Counted from the first letter of the stretch, positions 1-10,645 are shown. The stretch is DNA of 64,000 bases from Nocardia otitidiscaviarum NBRC 14405 (GCF_000308635.1 NZ_BAGD01000039.1:1-64000), one strand, 5' to 3'. Made by a program: numbers and translations. Notes: generated from the sequence alone by a model not told the origin.

Positions 1-63
1 GGTCGCCCGCTCGTGTCGGTAGGTCGCCCGCTCGTGTCGGTAGGTCGCCCGCTCGTGTCGGTA
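1..63. repeat. Three tandem copies of a 21-bp unit
   Basis: A 21-bp unit beginning GGTCGCCCGCTCGTG and ending TCGGTA is repeated three times without mismatch from the first base of the window. A fourth copy starts (GGTAGGTCAGG) and then diverges. The array may continue to the left of the window. No gene was recognised over it. Confidence 0.9.
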
Positions 64-169
64 GGTCAGGCGATCGAATCTGCAGGGCAGGCGGGTCGGC
101 ACCCCTGTCGCCGACCAGCGGTGCCGGGCCCGCGGCGGGAACGATGCGCGTACGGGCGCGAGGGGTGGG

Positions 170-649
170 TCAGAGGCCGAAGGTGCCCGGACCCACGTTC
201 TTGGAGTTGCGGGTGCGTAGCGCGTGCACGTAATCCTCGGGCGCGCCCGCCTTTTCGGCCGCGTCGGCGATCACACCGAGGTAGCGCGCCGAGGGCAGGC
301 CGCCCTCATAGGCGTCCAGCACGTAGAGCCAGGCCAACACCGGTTGGGTGCCGGTGCCGGGGCTGGGGGTGACGCGGAGCCGGATCTTCTTGTGGATCCC
401 GAAGTCCGAGCCCTCCCAGCGATCGAGGCTCACCTCATCGTCGTCGGGAACGTCGTAGAGGACGACGAACACGCGCGAACCGGGCTCCTCGACCACCGTC
501 GCCAGCGGTCCCTCCCAGCCGATGTCGTCCCCGGCGAAGGTGAGGCGCCACCCCTCCAGCCAGCCGGTTCCGTACACGGGGGAGTGCGGACAGCGCTTGA
601 GCATCTGCTCCGGATCCATGTTGGATCCATAGGCGGCGTAAATCGGCAC
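170..649 (-). CDS. gamma-glutamylcyclotransferase-like protein (Rv3304-type)
   Basis: A 159-residue protein of the gamma-glutamylcyclotransferase/AIG2-like fold. The N-terminus carries the substrate-loop motif YAAYGSNM at residues 4-11, and a conserved acidic segment LDRWEG follows near residue 75. The C-terminal half (VLAWLYVLDAYEGGLPSARY) is typical of the mycobacterial family represented by Rv3304, which has the same length. It lies divergently from lpdA, the same arrangement as in M. tuberculosis, with a 265-bp gap between the two starts. It probably acts on a gamma-glutamyl or similar amide in the cytoplasm, but the substrate is not shown by the sequence. The start is ATG 649, just inside the divergent intergenic region. 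Confidence 0.9.
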   Translation of the reverse strand: MPIYAAYGSNMDPEQMLKRCPHSPVYGTGWLEGWRLTFAGDDIGWEGPLATVVEEPGSRVFVVLYDVPDDDEVSLDRWEGSDFGIHKKIRLRVTPSPGTGTQPVLAWLYVLDAYEGGLPSARYLGVIADAAEKAGAPEDYVHALRTRNSKNVGPGTFGL

Positions 650-914
650 TGTTAGAGCCTATCGAATGTAGCCCCCCGTATGTTCCAGCTGTCTCCGATT
701 TGCCCTTCGCCGCTGTACCCGCCTGCCGAACACCCCGCATCCGGACACCGGTCGATTCGCGGCGCGAATCCGCCCGGAGGGCAAATCAAACACAGTGTGA
801 CGCGTTCGACAGGCGGGCTGACCGGCCCGCACCCGCCGGGAACGAGGCGGAGGGCGGAAAATACAGTTTGGTAGGCGCCGGAGATCCCGGTTGCCGAGCT
901 GAAGCGGAGGAACA

Positions 915-2318
915 ATGACCCGCATTGCGATCATCGGAGGCGGCCCCGCCGGATACGAGGCGGCGCTGGTGGCGGCCCAACACGGGGCGCCGGTCACGCT
1001 GATCGACAGTGACGGCATCGGCGGCGCGTGTGTGCTGTGGGATTGCGTGCCGTCCAAGACCTTCATCGCGTCCACCGGGGTGCGCACCGATCTGCGGCGC
1101 GCCCGCGATCTGGGTATCACCGTGCACCCGTCGCAGGCGCAGGTGCGGTTGGCCGAGGTGAACTCCCGCGTGAAGGCGCTCGCGCAGGCGCAGTCCTCGG
1201 ATATCAAGACCAAGTTGCAGACCGCGGGTGTGACCGTGCTGCACGGTCGCGGCGAGATCATCGACCAGGCCCCGGGTCTGGCCACCCACCTGGTGAAGGC
1301 CACCACCTTCGACGGTCAGGAGCGCGTGCTCGAGGCCGAGGTGGTGCTGATCGCGACCGGTGCCAGCCCGCGCGTGCTGCCCGGCGCGGAGCCCGACGGC
1401 GAGCGCATCCTCAACTGGCGGCAGCTCTACGACCTCAAGGAACTCCCGGAGACCCTGGTGGTGGTCGGCTCCGGTGTCACGGGCGCCGAGTTCGTCTCCG
1501 CCTACACCGAGATGGGCGTGAAGGTGAAGATGGTCTCCTCCCGCGACCGCGTCATGCCCGGTGAGGACGCCGACGCCGCGCTGGTGCTCGAGGACGCCCT
1601 CGCCGAGCGCGGTGTGGAACTGGTCAAGCACGCCCGCGCCGACACGGTCGAGCGCACCGCGGACGGCATTGTGGCGAAACTCTCCGACGGCCGCACCGTC
1701 ACCGGCTCGCACGCCCTGATGACCGTGGGCTCGGTGCCCAACACCCAGGGGCTGGGCCTGGAGCGTCTCGGCATCGAACTCGACAAGGGGGGTTACCTGC
1801 GCGTCGATCGCGTCTCGCGCACCACCGCGACGGGCGTCTACGCCGCGGGCGACTGCACCGGCCTGCTGCCGCTGGCCTCGGTGGCCGCCATGCAGGGCCG
1901 TATCGCCATGTACCACGCGCTGGGCGAGGGCGTGCAGCCGATTCGCCTCAAGACCGTGGCCTCGGCGGTGTTCACCCGCCCGGAGATCGCGACCGTCGGC
2001 GTCAGCCAGACCGCCATCGACAACGGCGAGGTTCCCGCCCGCACGGTCATGCTGCCGTTGAACACCAACCCGCGCGCCAAGATGTCGGGCCTGCGCCGGG
2101 GTTTCGTCAAGATCTTCTGCCGTCCGGCGACCGGTGTGGTGATCGGCGGCGTGGTGGTGGCCCCGATCGCGTCCGAGCTGATCCTGCCGATCGCGCTGGC
2201 GGTGCAGAACAACCTCACGGTGAACGATCTGGCGCAGACGTTCTCGGTGTATCCCTCCCTTACCGGCTCCGTTACCGAGGCGGCGCGCCAGCTCATGCGT
2301 CATGATGATCTCGACTGA
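915..2318 (+). CDS. lpdA: NAD(P)H-quinone dehydrogenase LpdA (flavoprotein disulfide reductase family)
   Basis: A 467-residue FAD- and NAD(P)H-binding protein. The N-terminal FAD motif is IGGGPAGYEAAL; a second dinucleotide motif VVGSGVTGAEF sits near residue 180, and YAAGDCTG near residue 310 contacts FAD. It matches the mycobacterial LpdA family (Rv3303c), which reduces quinones and is not a lipoamide dehydrogenase. The C-terminal His-Glu pair of true disulfide reductases is absent: the equivalent stretch reads VYPSLTGSVTE. Unlike my recollection of Rv3303c (GGAAVLDDC), this protein keeps both cysteines of the redox pair (GGACVLWDCVPSK). The start is ATG 915, preceded by GCGGAGGAACA. It is divergent from the cyclotransferase-like gene. 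Confidence 0.95.
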   Translation: MTRIAIIGGGPAGYEAALVAAQHGAPVTLIDSDGIGGACVLWDCVPSKTFIASTGVRTDLRRARDLGITVHPSQAQVRLAEVNSRVKALAQAQSSDIKTKLQTAGVTVLHGRGEIIDQAPGLATHLVKATTFDGQERVLEAEVVLIATGASPRVLPGAEPDGERILNWRQLYDLKELPETLVVVGSGVTGAEFVSAYTEMGVKVKMVSSRDRVMPGEDADAALVLEDALAERGVELVKHARADTVERTADGIVAKLSDGRTVTGSHALMTVGSVPNTQGLGLERLGIELDKGGYLRVDRVSRTTATGVYAAGDCTGLLPLASVAAMQGRIAMYHALGEGVQPIRLKTVASAVFTRPEIATVGVSQTAIDNGEVPARTVMLPLNTNPRAKMSGLRRGFVKIFCRPATGVVIGGVVVAPIASELILPIALAVQNNLTVNDLAQTFSVYPSLTGSVTEAARQLMRHDDLD

Positions 2319-2517
2319 CGGGTGAACATCCGGTGGTGGGAACACCTGCCGCCTTGCCGCTGGCCGCGCAGTGTGATTCACTTCGCGGCGGGAAAGCGAT
2401 CGGTCGGGCGATCGCGAGATTGTCGGGGGTGCAACCCTTTCCGGTCCCTACCGGTGCGAACTCGCGGTCACCCGCGTGACGCGCGCGGGATGAGGGATCG
2501 AAAGGGATACACGAGAA

Positions 2518-3603
2518 GTGAAGCACCGCAAGCCGAACCGCATGAAGGTGAGCACCTCCCTAACGGTGGCGGGTGCGGCCGTGGCGGCCACACTGATGTC
2601 CACCCCGGCCAATGCCGTTCCGAACGATCCCAACGCCTCGCCGACCGCGCCGGCGCAGCCGGGTGAGGCCGAGAACCCGGAGGTGCAGCCCCGCACGGGT
2701 GGCGCCCCGGCCCCGCAGCCGGACAACACCCGCAAGCCCGAGAACCGGCCCACGCCGAGCCAGCCGGGCGTCAATCCGGAGCAGCCGGTACCGCAGGGGG
2801 AGACCCCGGGCACGCAGCCGGGGACCACGCAGCCCGGCACGACGCAGCCCGGCACCCAGACCGACCCCGGCGCACCGGCCGAGCCCGGTGCCCAGACGCC
2901 GCAGCCGTCGCCTTCGCAGCCCGGTGTGACCACCCCGCGGGTGGCGCCGCTGCCGGTGCCGGGTCAGCAGAATCCGGCCGAGCCCGCCGTGAACACCCCG
3001 CGCCAGCCGGGCACAACCATTCCGGCGCAGCCGGAGGCGCAGGCCCCCGAGGCCGACGCGGAGGCGGTCCAGCCGGACGAGGAGACCCCGGTCGACACCC
3101 TGACGAGCCCGGAGACGGTGCAGCCGCGCTGGGAGGCCCCCGTGGTCGAGACCGCTCCCGCCGCGCCCGTGGTGGAGATGACGGGCCCGCACACCGAGGT
3201 CGGCGCGAACGTCGACGGCGGTGCGCTGCTGCCCGGTTTCGCGGCCAACACCCACCACTTCAGCAACCTGGACGGCTACGTCGGCACCGTCGGCTACAGC
3301 ACCCCGGGCGGCTACGGTGAGGCCGGTGTCTCGCTGGAGTTCATCGAGGCCAATACCATCAAGGTGACCGGCTTCGTCGGTGGCGGCGGCGCCGAGGACC
3401 GCAAGGTCGAGTTCACCGTGGACACCACCCAGGCCAATGCGGCCAAGGCGGCCGCCGAAGGCTGGATCCGTCTGCAGCCGGGTGGCTCCGCGGCACTGGC
3501 GGCGCTGGGCGAAATTGGTAAGCTCCCGCAGGGCGAATTGCCCGCCCAGACGATCGAGGTCGGCGGTGCGACCACCCAGTGGGGTGGTTCGGTCCAGTAC
3601 TGA
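2518..3603 (+). CDS. secreted proline/glutamine-rich hypothetical protein
   Basis: A 361-residue protein with a basic N-terminus, a hydrophobic signal segment (TSLTVAGAAVAATLM) and a likely signal peptidase site after TPANA, so it is probably exported. About residues 35-215 are low-complexity Pro/Gln/Thr/Glu sequence with repeated QPGTTQPGT-like units. About 120 residues at the C-terminus (from GPHTEVGAN) form a compact Gly-rich domain ending WGGSVQY, which may be a beta-barrel or beta-sandwich. I do not recognise that domain. The GTG at 2518 has AAAGGG upstream; an in-frame ATG at 2542 is the alternative start. The next gene downstream also encodes an envelope protein with a disordered Pro-rich region. 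Confidence 0.8.
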   Translation: MKHRKPNRMKVSTSLTVAGAAVAATLMSTPANAVPNDPNASPTAPAQPGEAENPEVQPRTGGAPAPQPDNTRKPENRPTPSQPGVNPEQPVPQGETPGTQPGTTQPGTTQPGTQTDPGAPAEPGAQTPQPSPSQPGVTTPRVAPLPVPGQQNPAEPAVNTPRQPGTTIPAQPEAQAPEADAEAVQPDEETPVDTLTSPETVQPRWEAPVVETAPAAPVVEMTGPHTEVGANVDGGALLPGFAANTHHFSNLDGYVGTVGYSTPGGYGEAGVSLEFIEANTIKVTGFVGGGGAEDRKVEFTVDTTQANAAKAAAEGWIRLQPGGSAALAALGEIGKLPQGELPAQTIEVGGATTQWGGSVQY

Positions 3604-3694
3604 CCTCGGGGTCGAATCCGGCAGCTGAGTTTGTCGCGTGGGGGCGGTCGTTCGCGGCCGCCCTCAGTGCATGCGTGGGGAAAGGACACCGGTG

Positions 3695-4990
3695 ATGGGT
3701 TCCGGCAAGGATGAGACCGCGGACGCCGCGAACGCGCAGTCCGGGCTCCCGCCGGAGTCGGACGGGTTGGAGTCGCGCCCCACGGAGCAGTTGTCGCGCG
3801 ATGCGGTGACGGCCGACGCGGAGCCGACGGCCGATCCGGACGCGCAGGAGACCGAGCAGCTGTCGCGCCGCGATTTTCCCGACAGCGCGCGAAACGGCAC
3901 GGAAGACGCGGGTTTCGGCCCGCCGCTGACGGAATTCGGCCCGCCGGTCGCCGATTTCGGTCCGCCGCTCTCCGATTTCGGTCCGCCGCTGTCGGAGTTC
4001 GGCAAGGCCCCCGATTCGGGTGCCGCGGCGTGGACTCCGGCCGCGCCGCCGTCGCCCAGCCCCGAGATCGGGTGGCGGCCGGTGGACGGACCGCAGTACC
4101 ACGCGCCGGAACCGGCTCCCGCGCCGCCGACCGCTCGGTTCGATTCCGCCGCCAACTCGGACGCCACCGTGCGCCTGTCCGGCGACCAGGTGCCGCCCGC
4201 GCCGAAGAAGTCCTCGGGTTGGGCCGTCGCGGGCGGGATCAATACCACCAACTCCGGTCGCGAGTCGTCGTGGCTGCGCGGTGGCGGCGAGTCGGGTTAC
4301 CCGCCACCCACCGCGCCGGAACCGGCGCGTTCGTCCACCTCGGCGTCGAAATCCACCGGCACGGAACGGGAATCGCTGTCGTGGGCGGATGATCCCATCG
4401 GCAAGATGCTCGCGCCGAAGACCGCGCCGCCACCGCCACCCGAGCCGGAGAGCCGCGGGCGGGGTCGGCTGCTGCTGGTCGCGGGCGCGGTCGTGGCGTT
4501 GATCGCCGTGGTCGTCACGGTCGCGCTGATCACCCGGGGCGGCGGATCCGACGACGGTGCGTCCGCCGATCCGCTTCCGGTCACCACCGGGGCGGCGGCC
4601 ACGAGCAGTGCCGCCCTGAGCTGCCCGGCCCGCAAGGACGGCAAGGTCACGGTCGGCAACGGCCCGGGGTCCACCGCCTCCGGGGCGGAGGCGATCCTGG
4701 GCTTCCAGCACGCCTTCTACGCGCAGCGCAGCGGCACCAAGGCGCGCGAGTTCGTGGCTCCGGACGCGTTGAACATCTCCCCGGCCGACACCATTCAGCA
4801 GGCCATCGACGAGGTGATTCCGGCGGGCACCACCTACTGCCTGCGCATTGTGGAGATCACCCCGGACATCTTCGACGCCGACCTCACCGAGCACCGCCCG
4901 GACGGCACCACCACCGTGTACCGGCAGCACATCACCACGGTCAACCGGGACGGCAGGCATCTGATCGTCGCCATCAACGAGCGTCCCTGA
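3695..4990 (+). CDS. single-pass membrane protein with disordered N-terminus and extracytoplasmic domain
   Basis: About 431 residues. A long acidic, Pro-rich N-terminal half contains four tandem heptapeptide-like repeats of the form FGPP(L/V)xx(E/D) at about 3912-4004. One transmembrane helix (LLLVAGAVVALIAVVVTVALI, near residues 256-277) follows. The roughly 150-residue outer C-terminal domain holds a likely cysteine pair (LSCPARKDG and TTYCLRIV) and looks like a small alpha+beta NTF2-like fold (GFQHAFYAQRSGTKAREFVAP). The arrangement resembles actinobacterial proteins with cytoplasmic disordered tails, but no function is recognised. ATG 3695 was chosen because GGGAAAGGA lies just upstream; the frame is open back to 3638. 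Confidence 0.8.
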   Translation: MGSGKDETADAANAQSGLPPESDGLESRPTEQLSRDAVTADAEPTADPDAQETEQLSRRDFPDSARNGTEDAGFGPPLTEFGPPVADFGPPLSDFGPPLSEFGKAPDSGAAAWTPAAPPSPSPEIGWRPVDGPQYHAPEPAPAPPTARFDSAANSDATVRLSGDQVPPAPKKSSGWAVAGGINTTNSGRESSWLRGGGESGYPPPTAPEPARSSTSASKSTGTERESLSWADDPIGKMLAPKTAPPPPPEPESRGRGRLLLVAGAVVALIAVVVTVALITRGGGSDDGASADPLPVTTGAAATSSAALSCPARKDGKVTVGNGPGSTASGAEAILGFQHAFYAQRSGTKAREFVAPDALNISPADTIQQAIDEVIPAGTTYCLRIVEITPDIFDADLTEHRPDGTTTVYRQHITTVNRDGRHLIVAINERP

Positions 4991-4995
4991 GCGAC

Positions 4996-5018
4996 GGCGG
5001 CGGGTCGGGCCCGCCGCC
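4996..5018 (+). terminator. probable intrinsic terminator hairpin
   Basis: A perfect 9-bp G/C stem (GGCGGCGGG and CCCGCCGCC) with a 5-nt loop starts 6 nt after the stop codon of the membrane protein gene. There is no T-run, as is common in high-GC actinobacteria. Confidence 0.6.
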
Positions 5019-5073
5019 TGCGCGGGTGCGGCCGCTGTACGCGCCCCGGTACCGGATCGAACTCAGAAGATCT

Positions 5074-5103
5074 CAGAATATGAGAATCACATTTCATATT
5101 CTG
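5074..5103. promoter_or_regulatory. 10+10 bp perfect inverted repeat, candidate operator
   Basis: CAGAATATGA at 5074-5083 is exactly complementary to TCATATTCTG at 5094-5103, with a 10-nt spacer. It is AT-rich in a GC-rich setting and ends 56 nt before the aminotransferase start. The symmetry suggests a dimeric regulator (GntR- or Lrp-like spacing), but no cognate regulator is adjacent. Confidence 0.7.
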
Positions 5104-5159
5104 GTAGCGCTGTGAAACAGTGGAGTTCCGCGAACCCCGGCTTTCCCTCGGAGGTGTCC

Positions 5160-6347
5160 ATGTCGCCGCTCACTCCACCCCTGTCCCAGCGTCTCGACGG
5201 GCTGCGGAGTTCGGCGATTCGCGATCTGCTCAAACTCACCGCGCGCGCCGACATCATCAGCCTTGCCGGTGGTTTGCCCGATGCCGAACTCATGCCGCGT
5301 GATCGCATCGCCCGCGCCGCCGACGCCGCCCTCACGGACCGTTCGCGCTTGCAGTACACCGAATCGCCGGGCTGGGGTCCGCTGCGCGAGGTGCTGGCGG
5401 CACGTGAGTCCACCCGCCTGGCCCGCCCGGTGCCGATCGACGAGGTGTTCGTCACGCACGGTTCGCAGCAGGCGCTGTCCCTGCTCGCCGAGGTGCTGCT
5501 CGATCCGGGTGCGCTGGTGGTGGTCGAGGATCCGGCCTACGTCGGTGCGCTGCAGGTCTTTCGCGCCGCCGGGGCGCGGATCGAGGCCGTGCCCCTGGAC
5601 GCCGACGGTATGCGCCTCGACGTCCTGCGCGAACTGCTGGCCCGCGGTGCGCGGCCCGCCGTCGTGCACACCGTCAGCAACTTCCACAATCCCGGTGGTG
5701 TCACGCTGCTGCCGGAGCGTCGCCGGGAACTGGCCGAACTCGCCGAGACGTACGGTTTCTGGATCATCGAGGACGACCCGTACGGTGAGCTCTGGTTCGA
5801 CCGGCCGTCCCCCGAGCCGGTGGCCACGTACTCGCCCAACGTGATTCGGCTGTCGAGCTCGTCCAAGATCCTCGCACCCGCGCTGCGGGTGGGCTGGATG
5901 GTCGCGCCCACCCGGGTGTGCCGTGCGGTGGAGCTGCTCAAGCAGGGTGCGGACCTGTGCGGTTCCGCGCTCACCCAGCAGATCGTGACCGACCTCCTCG
6001 CCGACGCCGAATGGCTGGCCGCGCATGTCGACTCCGTGCGCACCGCCTACGGCTCCCGGGCCAAGGCGCTCGTCGACGCGGTGCGCGCCCGCTTCGGCGA
6101 CGCTGTGGTCAGCACCGACGCCGCGGGCGGCATGTTCGTCTGGGTGGACTTCGCCGACGGCACCGATACCGATGCCCTGCTGCCCGCCGCCCTGGACGCG
6201 GGCGTCGCGTACGTGCCCGGTTCGGCCTTCGCGGTCGCCACCGACTACAGCCACGCCATGCGCCTGTGCTTCACCACCTCCGACGCGGAGACCCTGGGCC
6301 GGGCGATCGACCGCTTGGCCGGCGCCCACGCCGCCGGGCGGGGCTGA
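5160..6347 (+). CDS. PLP-dependent aminotransferase (class I/II, 2-aminoadipate/aromatic type)
   Basis: A 395-residue fold-type I aminotransferase. LAGGLPDAELMP near the N-terminus and QYTESPGWGPLREVLAAR are typical of the GntR/MocR-associated and 2-aminoadipate transaminase group. The PLP-binding Asp is in IIEDDPYGELWF, and the Schiff-base lysine is in SSSSKILAPALRVGW. It converts an amino acid and a 2-oxo acid in the cytoplasm; the amino-acid substrate cannot be told from the sequence. It lacks an N-terminal GntR domain, so it is not a full MocR regulator. ATG 5160 is preceded by CGGAGGTGTCC. The inverted repeat at 5074-5103 is likely its control site. Confidence 0.9.
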   Translation: MSPLTPPLSQRLDGLRSSAIRDLLKLTARADIISLAGGLPDAELMPRDRIARAADAALTDRSRLQYTESPGWGPLREVLAARESTRLARPVPIDEVFVTHGSQQALSLLAEVLLDPGALVVVEDPAYVGALQVFRAAGARIEAVPLDADGMRLDVLRELLARGARPAVVHTVSNFHNPGGVTLLPERRRELAELAETYGFWIIEDDPYGELWFDRPSPEPVATYSPNVIRLSSSSKILAPALRVGWMVAPTRVCRAVELLKQGADLCGSALTQQIVTDLLADAEWLAAHVDSVRTAYGSRAKALVDAVRARFGDAVVSTDAAGGMFVWVDFADGTDTDALLPAALDAGVAYVPGSAFAVATDYSHAMRLCFTTSDAETLGRAIDRLAGAHAAGRG

Positions 6348-6491
6348 CCGTCCACGGTCCGAGGGCCGGAACGTATCGTCTTCCCCGACACGGGATCACG
6401 GCTGCTCCCGTGCGGTCGACGGAAGGAATGCGGTGCGATTCGGTGCTGTCCCCGGCGGTTTCGGCGATTCCCTGCTCGGCTCGACGGCCGC

Positions 6492-7205
6492 ATGAGGCGT
6501 TCCCGTCTCGCCGCGGCGCTGGCGGCCGGTGCGCTGCTCTGTATGGGCGTCGTGCGCGCCGAGGCCGCCCCGCGCCCCGCCATCGCTCTCGGCGGCGGCA
6601 TGGGGGTGGCCATGCTGCACGGCGTGCCCTTGGCGGAGGCGACCTGGATGTGGTTCTGCACCCTCACCGCCGTCGGCTACGACCGCCACGGCGATCTGAT
6701 CGGAATCACCAACGCGCACTGCGTCTACGACCGGCAGGGGCGGCAGTGGCCCGGGGACGAGGTGGTGGCGGTATCACCCGCGGGTGACGTCGTGGTCGGC
6801 CGGGTGGAGTTCATCAGCGGCGGCAATCCGCTCGTGCCCGGACCGAACGGGCCCGGACTCGACTACGCCGTCATCGTTTTCGACCGGTCCGTGGTGACAC
6901 CGCTGCCCACCGTGGTCGGAAATCCGGTGCGCCGCATCGCCTCACCGCCGCCGCCCGGCACGACGCTGTGCAAGCTGGGCATCACCACCGGTCTGACGTG
7001 CGGGGTGATGCTCGGCACCGTCGGCCCCTATGTGGTGAATTCGGTGACCGAGAACATCGGCGATTCCGGGGCTCCCATCGTCGTCGGGGACGCGCTGGTG
7101 GCCAGTCAGTGGCTCACCGGCGGCGCGACGGCCATGACCGCGATCGTGGCGGACCTCGATCGGCGGGGTGGTGCCGGAGCCGGATTCCGGCTCATACCTG
7201 CGTGA
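6492..7205 (+). CDS. secreted trypsin-like serine protease
   Basis: A 237-residue protein with a signal peptide (basic MRRSR, hydrophobic core to about residue 20, likely cleavage near RAEAA). A chymotrypsin-like catalytic triad is visible: His76 in TNAHC, Asp124 in GLDYAVIVF and Ser192 in GDSGAPIV. Cysteines near positions 160 and 170 could form a disulfide bond. It resembles small actinobacterial S1-family proteases found outside the cell. The gene stands alone and converges on glpK with a 9-bp gap. Its physiological substrate is unknown. Confidence 0.87.
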   Translation: MRRSRLAAALAAGALLCMGVVRAEAAPRPAIALGGGMGVAMLHGVPLAEATWMWFCTLTAVGYDRHGDLIGITNAHCVYDRQGRQWPGDEVVAVSPAGDVVVGRVEFISGGNPLVPGPNGPGLDYAVIVFDRSVVTPLPTVVGNPVRRIASPPPPGTTLCKLGITTGLTCGVMLGTVGPYVVNSVTENIGDSGAPIVVGDALVASQWLTGGATAMTAIVADLDRRGGAGAGFRLIPA

Positions 7206-7214
7206 TTCGCCCGC

Positions 7215-8711
<1,497 letters not shown>

Positions 8712-8905
8712 TGGAGCAGGCTACCGTGCGAACGGGCCGATACGGGCGGATGACACAGGCCCCGTCGTTCCTTCCTGTCGCGAACGACCGCGTTAGGCTG
8801 GTGTCTGGTTACCCGTGGGCAACCGCACCAGAGCCACGAGCGTCATCGATACGAATGCCGCGTCGCCGGAGCCTCCGGCGCGCCGGTCGGCCGGAGGAGT
8901 CGAGC

Positions 8906-10645
8906 ATGGCGAAGCACCCGCACTCTCAGTTCCTGGGCCCGGAGCAGCGTGCCGCTGCCTGGGAACGGCTCGGTAAGGAGCCGTTCGACGTGATCGTGAT
9001 CGGCGGCGGCGTGGTGGGCGCGGGTATTGCGCTCGACGCCGCCACCCGCGGTCTGGAGGTGGCGCTGGTGGAGGCGCGCGATCTGGCGGCGGGCACCTCG
9101 AGCCGCTCCTCCAAGATGTTCCACGGCGGCCTGCGCTACCTGGAGATGTTCGAGTTCGGGCTGGTGCGCGAGGCGCTGCGGGAGCGGGAGCTGGCGCTGT
9201 CCAAGCTCGCACCGCATCTGGTGAAGCCGCTGAAGTTCCTCTACCCGCTGACCCATTTCGGCTGGGAGCGCCCCTATGTGTCCGCGGGCCTGCTGCTGTA
9301 CGACACCATGGGCGGCGCGAAATCCGTTCCGGGACAGCATCATCTGACTCGGCACGGGGCGCTGCGGCTGGCGCCCGGGCTCAAGCGCAGCGCGCTGACC
9401 GGTGGCGTCACCTACTACGACACGCTGGTCGACGATGCCCGCCACACCATGACGGTGGCGCGCACGGCCGCCCACTACGGGGCGACCATCCGCACCTCCA
9501 CCCAGGTGGTCGGCTTCCTACGCGAGGCCGACCGGGTGGTCGGTGTGAAGGTGCGCGACAGCGAGGACGGCCGCACCACCGAGGCCCGCGCCAGCGTGGT
9601 CATCAATGCCACCGGCGTGTGGACCGACGAGATCCAGGCGCTGTCGCATGTGCGCGGCCGATTCCATGTGCGAGCCTCCAAGGGCGTGCACATCGTGGTG
9701 CCGCGCGACCGCATCGCCAGCGACGCGGCCCTGATCCTGCGCACACCCACCTCGGTGCTGTTCGTGATCCCGTGGGGCAGCAACCACTGGGTGGTCGGCA
9801 CCACCGACACCGACTGGAATCTCGATCTGGCGCATCCGGCCGCCACCAAGGCCGATATCGACTACCTGCTCGACCGCATCAACGAGGTGCTGGTCACGCC
9901 GCTCACGCACGCCGACATCACCGGCGTGTACGCGGGCCTGCGCCCGCTGCTGGCGGGGGAGAGCGACGAGACCTCGAAGCTGTCGCGCGAACACGCGGTG
10001 GCCCGGATCGCGCCCGGCCTGGTGGCCATCGCGGGCGGCAAGTACACCACCTACCGGGTGATGGCCTACGACGCCGTCGACGCGGCGCTGGTGGACATCC
10101 CGCGCCGGGTGTCGCCGTCGGTGACCGAGAAGGTGCCGCTGCTCGGCGCGGACGGCTATCACGCCCTGCTCAACCAGGTCCCGCATCTCGCCGAGAAGTA
10201 CGGCGTGCACCCCTACCGCATCGAGCACCTGCTCAACCGCTACGGCTCCCTCATCGACGAGGTGCTCGGCCTGGCGGACGGCAAACCCGATCTGCTGCAA
10301 CCGATCACCGCCGCCCCCGCCTACCTTCAGGTGGAGGCCCTGTACGCGGCGGCAGCCGAAGGCGCGCTGCACCTGGACGACATCCTGGCCCGCCGCACCC
10401 GCATCTCCATCGAATACGCCGACCGCGGTGTCGACTGCGCCGACCAGGTGGCCCGCCTGGTCGCCCCGGTGCTCGGCTGGGAAGAGGCCGATATCGCCCG
10501 CGAGGTGAGCACCTACCAGGCCCGGGTGCGCGCGGAGATCGAATCCCAGACCCAGCCCGACGACACTTCCGCCGACGCGCTGCGCCTGGAAGCGCCGGAG
10601 GCGCGCCGGGAAGTCCTGGACCCGGTTCCGCTCACCGCCGACTGA
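8906..10645 (+). CDS. glpD: glycerol-3-phosphate dehydrogenase (FAD-dependent)
   Basis: A 579-residue membrane-associated flavoprotein that oxidises glycerol-3-phosphate to dihydroxyacetone phosphate and feeds electrons to quinone. The FAD motif is DVIVIGGGVVGAGIALDAATRG, the family signature TSSRSSKMFHGGLRYL follows, and VVGTTDTDW, ITGVYAGLRPLL and AGGKYTTYR are conserved GlpD/GlpA blocks. It corresponds to mycobacterial GlpD2 (Rv3302c). ATG 8906 is chosen for its GGAGGAG upstream; the frame is open back to 8711, but that part has no family similarity. The likely promoter has TAGGCT near 8794. Confidence 0.96.
   Translation: MAKHPHSQFLGPEQRAAAWERLGKEPFDVIVIGGGVVGAGIALDAATRGLEVALVEARDLAAGTSSRSSKMFHGGLRYLEMFEFGLVREALRERELALSKLAPHLVKPLKFLYPLTHFGWERPYVSAGLLLYDTMGGAKSVPGQHHLTRHGALRLAPGLKRSALTGGVTYYDTLVDDARHTMTVARTAAHYGATIRTSTQVVGFLREADRVVGVKVRDSEDGRTTEARASVVINATGVWTDEIQALSHVRGRFHVRASKGVHIVVPRDRIASDAALILRTPTSVLFVIPWGSNHWVVGTTDTDWNLDLAHPAATKADIDYLLDRINEVLVTPLTHADITGVYAGLRPLLAGESDETSKLSREHAVARIAPGLVAIAGGKYTTYRVMAYDAVDAALVDIPRRVSPSVTEKVPLLGADGYHALLNQVPHLAEKYGVHPYRIEHLLNRYGSLIDEVLGLADGKPDLLQPITAAPAYLQVEALYAAAAEGALHLDDILARRTRISIEYADRGVDCADQVARLVAPVLGWEEADIAREVSTYQARVRAEIESQTQPDDTSADALRLEAPEARREVLDPVPLTAD

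Noticed and set aside
786..2381. 531-residue minus-strand ORF opposite lpdA
   Set aside because: It is the shadow of lpdA. The translation is His/Arg/Gly-rich with no domain.
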